Assembly (NCBI RefSeq): GCF_963678635.1
Contig: NC_087066.1
Span: 34,105,301-34,169,300, forward strand
Source of the DNA: Symsagittifera roscoffensis
Lineage: Eukaryota; Xenacoelomorpha; Acoela; Convolutidae
Length of the DNA stretch: 64,000 bases
Direction of reading: 5' to 3'
The position numbers and the translations under genes were made by a program. A model generated the notes under the pieces. It made no database searches and was not told the DNA's origin. It saw only the letters and a list, made by a program, of their open reading frames with translations. This document shows positions 60,301-64,000 of this stretch, piece by piece; the stretch's first letter is position 1; each line of letters opens with the position of its first letter.

Positions 60301-62576
60301 AAAAAAATTGAATTGAGCTTAAAAAGTAAACAAGGCAACAGAAAGTTGGAAAAGAAGCAATGAAGGCAAGGAAACAAAAAAAAACTAATTTGTTTTCGAA
60401 AACAACTTCAATTTCCAAATTTCAAGCTGTTACCAAAAGCCGAAAGCCTTTGATTGTCAAGAACAAGCTACTATTGACAAAATTTTGTTGAAACTAACTC
60501 AACTTGAGAAAATTGGATCAAAATGCAAAATTTTTTTTCGCTTAGAAATCTCGAATGTAAAATCCATTTTCGAAATTAGAAGTGAATCGCGTTTTCCGTG
60601 ACCTTAACACTTTTGCTGCTCGATAGTGGAGTTTGCCTTTGCTTTCACAAAAAAATGAACTGAACTTAAAAAACTTGAAATGTCAAACTGAGAAAAATCA
60701 AACTTTTTCCTGAAAAAAAAACATCAGGACGACCTAATAATAAAACGTTCATCGACTTTTTTTACATAAGTCACACAGCCAAAAGTCAAATTGGGGCGCC
60801 ATCAAATTTCCTTTAAAAAGGGGAAAAATCAAAACGACCTATATAAACTGTTCACTACGTTTATTCACCCTTAATTTTTAGATCGACCTCCAAATTTGTT
60901 AAACAAATTTTTTTCAACAAAAAGATTGATCTCCAATTCAAAATGTGGCCGCAAGAGTTGTATTATTTAAAAAGTTAAACACAGGAGAATCGGAGCTTCG
61001 CATCCCTTGCAATACAATAGTAACATAAAAAACATACGTCGAAAATGAAAAGTGTTGAAACTAGGTCAACCAAAACTTAGATTTTCGAATGTATCGAAAG
61101 AAGTTCATTCTAGAAATACTTGACAATTGAACAAAAAATTAGCAATGAAACAAAACTTATGCAGAGGAAACAAATCTGAAAATCTTCGATCAATCACAAG
61201 TTAGCCAAAAAACAAGTATTTAAAAAGATTTAAAAGTTTACAGTCACCTTGAAATTACATTAAACAAAACTTGCAACTAAAACTTAATATATTTATATCA
61301 CAAGAATAATGCGTGATAGGGCAACGCATCCGGCAGCGATTCTGCAAACACATGAACCGAAATTCGCTTATAGAACAAGATAATTTCTGGATGTAGCAGC
61401 TAAGCCGACAAAACTTGAGCAGACAAAATAATTTGGAATGTATTTAACTAAACGCAACCATACTACTATAAACGTAATAAATTAGAATGTATGAAACCAA
61501 ATTGTGTAAAAATTATGAATTCAAAAATCTCGCGAGGTAAATCGACTTGGAAAATTACTGAAATAGGATTTTAATTATTATACTGTTGTATGAAACAAAT
61601 TACTTTTTTCCGTTCAAATGATGAATTAAAAAACATTGTTAGTTTGTTTCTAATCAAATGCCAAAGCTTTTGTGATTATCATGCTAATAGAGCCTTCCGA
61701 TTCAGAAGTGCCACCAAAAGTTGCACTTATATTTGCGACGATTTAGGTAGGAAAAAAAGTTGCATCGTACTATCACACTACGCTACGCTCGTGTAATCAA
61801 TAAATGAGTTACTATTTTTAACTAAGAAAGTAGCTTCGAGAACAAAAGTTTTTGTTTAAAGGGTAAAACAGCATAATTAGGTGAACTAACATCGCAGTGG
61901 TCACAATGAAAAAGATAGATTTCCGGCTTCCGTCCAGTCATGTCAGTGTAGATGATGGCCAGAATGCTCTCCAGGTGGTAGTCCTTGATCACTACGGCTT
62001 CCACGTGAGCTACTCCGCTGTAGGGGAATCGGTCTATCAGCTCCTTAAGTCAAAACTATACACATCAAGACAGGAAAGCTACTGTTGACTCAAAACAAGT
62101 AAACAACGAAATCAACCTGTTTTTGATTACTGTTTTTTAAATAAAAATATTTTTGAATTAAAAGTATTCGAAAGCCAAACGTTGTATCATACGTAAGAAT
62201 GGCTCAAAATACTAATAATTGCGAAGAGAGAGTGTGCTTTTTCATTTTGAGCCATCTATTTATCCTCTTTTGCTGCAACTTAACCCAAAACTTAAGCACT
62301 TACAGAGGAGTTGATATCGTACAGTTTGATTTCGTCTCCCGACACACGCAGCTTCATCTCCTGCGACCATATTTTATTCTTCACATCTTGCAACTTCAAT
62401 TTCCGAATAGCATCATCTACTGTCCACAATGCGTCTTCGCGTGACATCGTGAACGAAGTCAAGTGTTCCACTGTGAAGTCAGCCGAACTGGAGTTGTTCA
62501 CGCTCGAGACTCGCGAAGACACGGACACGGCGGATCCGACTCCATCCCCTGCCGAGAGACGGTCTGAAGCCGACAT
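44390..62576 (-). CDS. EPS8: EPS8 orthologue, 18 coding exons, 1016 aa
   Basis: Epidermal growth factor receptor kinase substrate 8. In known animals it links receptor signalling to actin: it caps and bundles filaments and, with ABI1 and SOS1, promotes Rac activation. Coding exons, 5' to 3' on the minus strand: 62304-62576, 61891-62043, 57023-57111, 55239-55477, 55008-55040, 54581-54671, 54425-54498, 53546-53851, 53289-53377, 51191-51420, 50726-50948, 50146-50334, 49258-49425, 48948-49133, 46600-46783, 45903-45980, 45093-45300, 44390-44627. Every junction uses gt/ag, all phases agree, and the sum is 3051 nt. An in-frame TGA lies 12 nt before the ATG, which fixes the start. Human EPS8 is about 820 aa; the excess here is mostly linker. 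Weakest junctions: the exon 3 donor (gtccgt) and the exon 8 acceptor. Confidence 0.93.
45635..45867. repeat. perfect 106-bp duplication, 127-bp period, in EPS8 intron 16
   Basis: 45635-45740 and 45762-45867 appear identical base for base. The 21 bp between them repeats the GCTAGGGTATGGCGCAATGG found inside each copy. Very recent event, or an assembly artefact. Confidence 0.9.
45903..46783 (-). CDS. EPS8: EPS8 exons 15-16: proline-rich and helical linker
   Basis: Exon 15 (46600-46783) holds NGPPAPPGPPAFAIPAPPPP, a profilin/SH3-type ligand stretch, then a Lys-Pro-rich run. Exon 16 (45903-45980) codes QDELMQRIRSGNP, matching the short amphipathic helix before the effector region. Its donor (gtattg) is a weak match; the alternative is a different small exon end nearby. 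Confidence 0.82.
46534..46580. repeat. two copies of ACTTGACAGAGTGCAAAAAT
   Basis: Short direct repeat just inside intron 15, next to the exon 15 donor. Confidence 0.85.
46808..47115 (+). repeat. EPS8 intronic repeat family, copy A
   Basis: Shares ordered blocks with 49561-49850 and 60326-60720: AGTTGGAAAAGAGTCAAT, TTTGAGAAAACTGGATCAAT, TTCGAAACTAGAAATCGATC. Non-coding, class unknown. Confidence 0.7.
48050..48640 (+). repeat. pyrimidine-biased minisatellite in EPS8 intron 14
   Basis: Degenerate repeats of TGCCTTGCGCTGCC-like units, with three tandem copies of an ~18-bp unit (CTCTTTTCCATGCAGCCT) at 48293-48350. The long Cys/Leu/Ala open frame across it is a by-product. Confidence 0.85.
48948..49425 (-). 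CDS. EPS8: EPS8 exons 13-14: SH3 domain
   Basis: Exon 13 (49258-49425) has a proline-rich lead, then VVVKTDFVAGNYKELTV and KGEVLE. Exon 14 (48948-49133) completes the fold with RKWWAVKNTSGQTGYVPNV, including the paired Trp and the G-Y-V-P-N ligand-pocket motif. In known EPS8 this SH3 binds PxxDY-type peptides in ABI1. The boundary at the E|I junction splits the domain between two strands. Confidence 0.93.
49561..49850 (+). repeat. EPS8 intronic repeat family, copy B
   Basis: Same block order as copies A and C, in intron 12. Confidence 0.7.
50146..50334 (-). CDS. EPS8: EPS8 exon 12: proline-containing linker
   Basis: 63 codons in phase 0. They include a conserved LDVLAECYHDYSGRRLS stretch and a short polyproline IPPPPQELAPLP before the SH3 exons. 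The acceptor gactgcag at 50335 was chosen because it preserves the open frame upstream of the obvious coding part. Confidence 0.8.
50726..53851 (-). CDS. EPS8: EPS8 exons 8-11: conserved helical region
   Basis: Exon 8 (53546-53851) contains RMERQVDILNHCFDDIEAF, the signature helix of EPS8 proteins, and a Lys-rich end. Exon 9 (53289-53377) reads QTDFIDAFQKFKLAFNLL. Exon 10 (51191-51420) reads APELVHHLFPPLSRIV and VYSPLLTQGAVDLLKG. Exon 11 (50726-50948) starts ESWPKEHFVPAYVPVF, the conserved W-P-K-E motif, and continues into Ser/Pro-rich sequence. All four align in order with the family. Confidence 0.92.
51960..52350 (+). repeat. degenerate direct repeats in EPS8 intron 9
   Basis: Motifs such as TTTGAGCAGACAACAGTTGA and TTTTGAGCAGACCTAAGTTG, AACACTCGCACT and AACACTTGCACT recur at ~165-bp spacing. 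A related piece lies at 61300-61430. Confidence 0.6.
52443..52512 (-). tRNA. tRNA-like sequence in EPS8 intron 9
   Basis: The minus strand carries TTGACTTTGCATCCTAA resembling an anticodon arm and GGGGTTCGCGTTTCGG resembling box B plus T arm. Box A is poor and stems are imperfect. It may be a tRNA pseudogene or a SINE head; function is doubtful. Confidence 0.35.
54425..55477 (-). CDS. EPS8: EPS8 exons 4-7: lineage-specific linker
   Basis: Exons 55239-55477, 55008-55040, 54581-54671 and 54425-54498. Low-complexity Ser/Asn/Gln/His-rich sequence with no domain (SLNGSQQRLSGYPVA, YNPNAVPASANRG, LEEFGGQNFND). The 33-bp second exon of this group is a microexon coding FFEKIFKSKS and preserves phase. 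This linker explains much of the protein's extra length. Alternative use of these small exons is plausible but not shown. Confidence 0.8.
56550..56885 (+). repeat. (TGATA)n-type satellite in EPS8 intron 3
   Basis: ~335 bp of imperfect TGATA/TGATATGATT units. Confidence 0.9.
57023..62576 (-). CDS. EPS8: EPS8 exons 1-3: PTB domain
   Basis: Exon 1 (62304-62576) starts MSASDRL and has a Ser/Val-rich lead, then the first PTB strands (FTVEHLTSFTM, TVDDAIRKLKLQD, KNKIWSQEMKLRV). Exon 2 (61891-62043) gives the strands VAHVEAVVIKD, LAIIYTD and PEIYLFHCD. Exon 3 (57023-57111) supplies the closing helix, EVTSEIKLAMEHYH. In EPS8 this domain binds phosphotyrosine-independent partners near receptors. Intron 2 (~4.8 kb) holds most of the repeats in the gene. 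Confidence 0.92.
57630..58620 (+). repeat. degenerate ~190-bp tandem repeat in EPS8 intron 2
   Basis: At least four diverged units share ordered blocks: GATT...CACAAnC, CGATTGAACnC, TTTTCGAGAAAnnGTTTCAAAA, TAACTTTTTn. No coding capacity. Confidence 0.6.
59170..59465 (-). repeat. dispersed repeat, second copy (see 19795-20050)
   Basis: Reverse complement of the 19.8-kb repeat: AATACGATGGTCGGAACAAT at its right end and a CTCGCTCC/GTTTAACTCG block at its left. Confidence 0.6.
60326..60720 (+). repeat. EPS8 intronic repeat family, copy C
   Basis: Same blocks as A and B, in intron 2. A shorter relative lies at about 59820-60060. Confidence 0.7.
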
Positions 62577-63266
62577 ATGGTTGTTTCAATTCAAAATATA
62601 AGATAATACAATCCACGGAACAACAAATAAAGAATTAAGGTGACAAAATCATTTATTTAATACTTTCGCATCAGTAATCAGATATGTCAAACTATGTCAT
62701 ACATTTTTGTTTCAAAAGGAACACAGCTTTCATTGGAATTAAGGTCAAATTTTTTACAACACTTATGCCATGACAGCTTGGTAAACTCAACACGTCAAAA
62801 TTTATAAGTATACTTAGTGAATTAACATCAGCTTGATTTGAATGTATGACTCCTTTTTCTAGATTAACATTTTGTAAAATAAATATAAATAAACAAAACT
62901 GAGCAAGGACTATTATTTTATCTGGCTCGGGAACTACTTTAAAGGAAATTGGAATATCTAACGCTTTTCGAAGTGTAGGAAATTCAAGGCGTTAACGTCT
63001 GGCAAACGAAAAATAAGTCAACCATCATATCAAATTACGCTCTTCAAGAAATTGTAGATCATATTTTACGATCTCGTTAAACTTAAGACACCAGCGAAAA
63101 TAGACCATTCATAATGTGATGTGCTTTCTTTATTTATTTTCAAAACAATTATTGAAGTTAACTTGAATTTTACAGCGAGAAAAAAGACAAGCGAGAAACT
63201 TACACTACATCTTGCTGCATTTTATTATCACCTTGCTGTGAATTCAAATACTTTTTCAAAGCCTCT
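62577..63266. other. 5' flank of EPS8
   Basis: Upstream of the EPS8 ATG. AT-rich, without a recognisable TATA box, CpG cluster or non-coding exon that I can support. It probably holds 5' UTR and promoter, or the first non-coding exon lies outside the window. Confidence 0.4.
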
Positions 63267-63641
63267 TGCCCCTGCCGACCCAAAGTGTCCCCTCTTTGTA
63301 CTATTTTGAGATATCCATAATTGGTAATGGACCCTAAAATTTTTCTAAAGGCGCCTTTGGCGCCCATATATACTTACTTTAAGAGGGGAGCGCGCGCCAA
63401 AAAAAACGCATTTTTTTTTCTTCAAAATTTTCTAAAAGGTACCTAAAAACGCCTTTTTTTGGCCTGTTTTTCAAAATTTTGCCTGCGGCGCAGAAAATTT
63501 TACCAAAACAGGGTCTTTTTAGTATTTTGGGAGAGCTCGGAAAATCAATTCGGTCGACCTACCTAAAAAAAAAGGTCGACAAAATTTTCGAAAATTTTTG
63601 AAAATTCGCCCTTCTCGAGAAAATCCTAGATCCGCCCCTGC
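63267..63641 (+). mobile_element. hAT-type MITE, copy 3 (5' end lost)
   Basis: Matches the 43.47-kb copy (CCTAAAATTTTTCTAAAGGC, TCGAGAAAATCCTAGATCC) and ends with ATCCGCCCCTG. The left TIR is missing, so no target duplication can be read. Confidence 0.75.
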
Positions 63642-64000
63642 GTTTTTCGTTATTCAACTTTCTAATTAGCACAGTTTCTATAAACCTTATTTCTCTCTTC
63701 TTCATGATTAGCAATTTTATCCCTGGGCTATGCCAAAAAAAAATTAAGCCAAAGTGACCTCGTAAAAACAGTTGAATGACAACAAACTGAAGGAAACTTA
63801 AAAAATTGTCCAATTTGAGAAAACTGCGTCAAATATTCAGCTGGCATACCGAAAAATGAAATACACTTTTTAGACTTGATCATTTTTTCGCACGGATTGC
63901 ACAATTGTTATTAGAGAGCGCAATTTGCTTCGAATTTAGTGAAGTTAAAAAGAAGTCAAACCGACGGCAAGTAAGATTGAGCCCGAACAACTCTCCTATA
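63642..64000. other. no gene recognised
   Basis: AT-rich; a stretch at 63780-63900 faintly resembles the EPS8 intronic repeat (TTTGAGAAAACTGCGTCAAA). Confidence 0.4.

Overview
The window is genomic DNA of an invertebrate metazoan. Its genes carry GT-AG introns, the composition is AT-rich, and most of the first 43 kb is transposable-element debris. I cannot name the species or phylum. Nothing looks prokaryotic.

Layout. (1) 1-4.4 kb is the 3' end of a decayed Ty3/Gypsy retrotransposon on the + strand: integrase relic, an internally duplicated pol tail, a polypurine tract and a probable 3' LTR. (2) 6.6-17.6 kb is a repeat field. It holds a hAT-type MITE, seven copies of a ~0.5-kb element with the architecture of Helentron-associated (HINE/DINE-1-like) rolling-circle elements, an unclassified GC-shifted block at 8.8-11 kb, a large inverted repeat with a G-rich minisatellite core at 11.4-13 kb, and a lone exon of a Cys-loop (nicotinic receptor-like) ion channel at 14.2 kb. 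(3) 20.6-26.6 kb is a Ty3/Gypsy element on the - strand. It has two 215-bp LTRs, a 4-bp target duplication, and relics of gag, protease, RT/RNase H and integrase. It sits inside an older inverted-repeat element. (4) 28-36 kb, resuming at 40.4-40.65 kb, is a degraded Maverick/Polinton (adintovirus-like) element on the - strand. Recognisable parts are a major-capsid relic, a small capsid-adjacent protein, a retrovirus-type integrase and a packaging ATPase, amid CAA/CAG-rich ORFs. (5) 36.17-40.38 kb is an apparently full-length 4.2-kb LINE inserted into that element with an 11-bp target duplication. It encodes a 2A-like motif, a PHD-type finger, an AP endonuclease, a reverse transcriptase and four C-terminal zinc fingers.

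(6) 44.4-62.6 kb is the only complete cellular gene, an EPS8 orthologue on the - strand. I resolved it into 18 coding exons by splice sites and phase. The exons sum to 3051 nt (1016 codons plus stop) and encode, in order, a PTB domain, a long linker, a helical region, proline-rich stretches, an SH3 domain and the C-terminal actin-binding effector region. Its introns carry tandem duplications, microsatellites, a hAT MITE-free interior, and a recurring repeat family in one orientation. Two more hAT MITE copies flank the gene at 43.5 and 63.3-63.6 kb.

The interest lies in the nesting of elements: LINE inside Maverick, Gypsy inside a foldback element, and a channel exon stranded among rolling-circle copies. 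All the mobile-element coding regions carry stops or frameshifts, so they look inactive.
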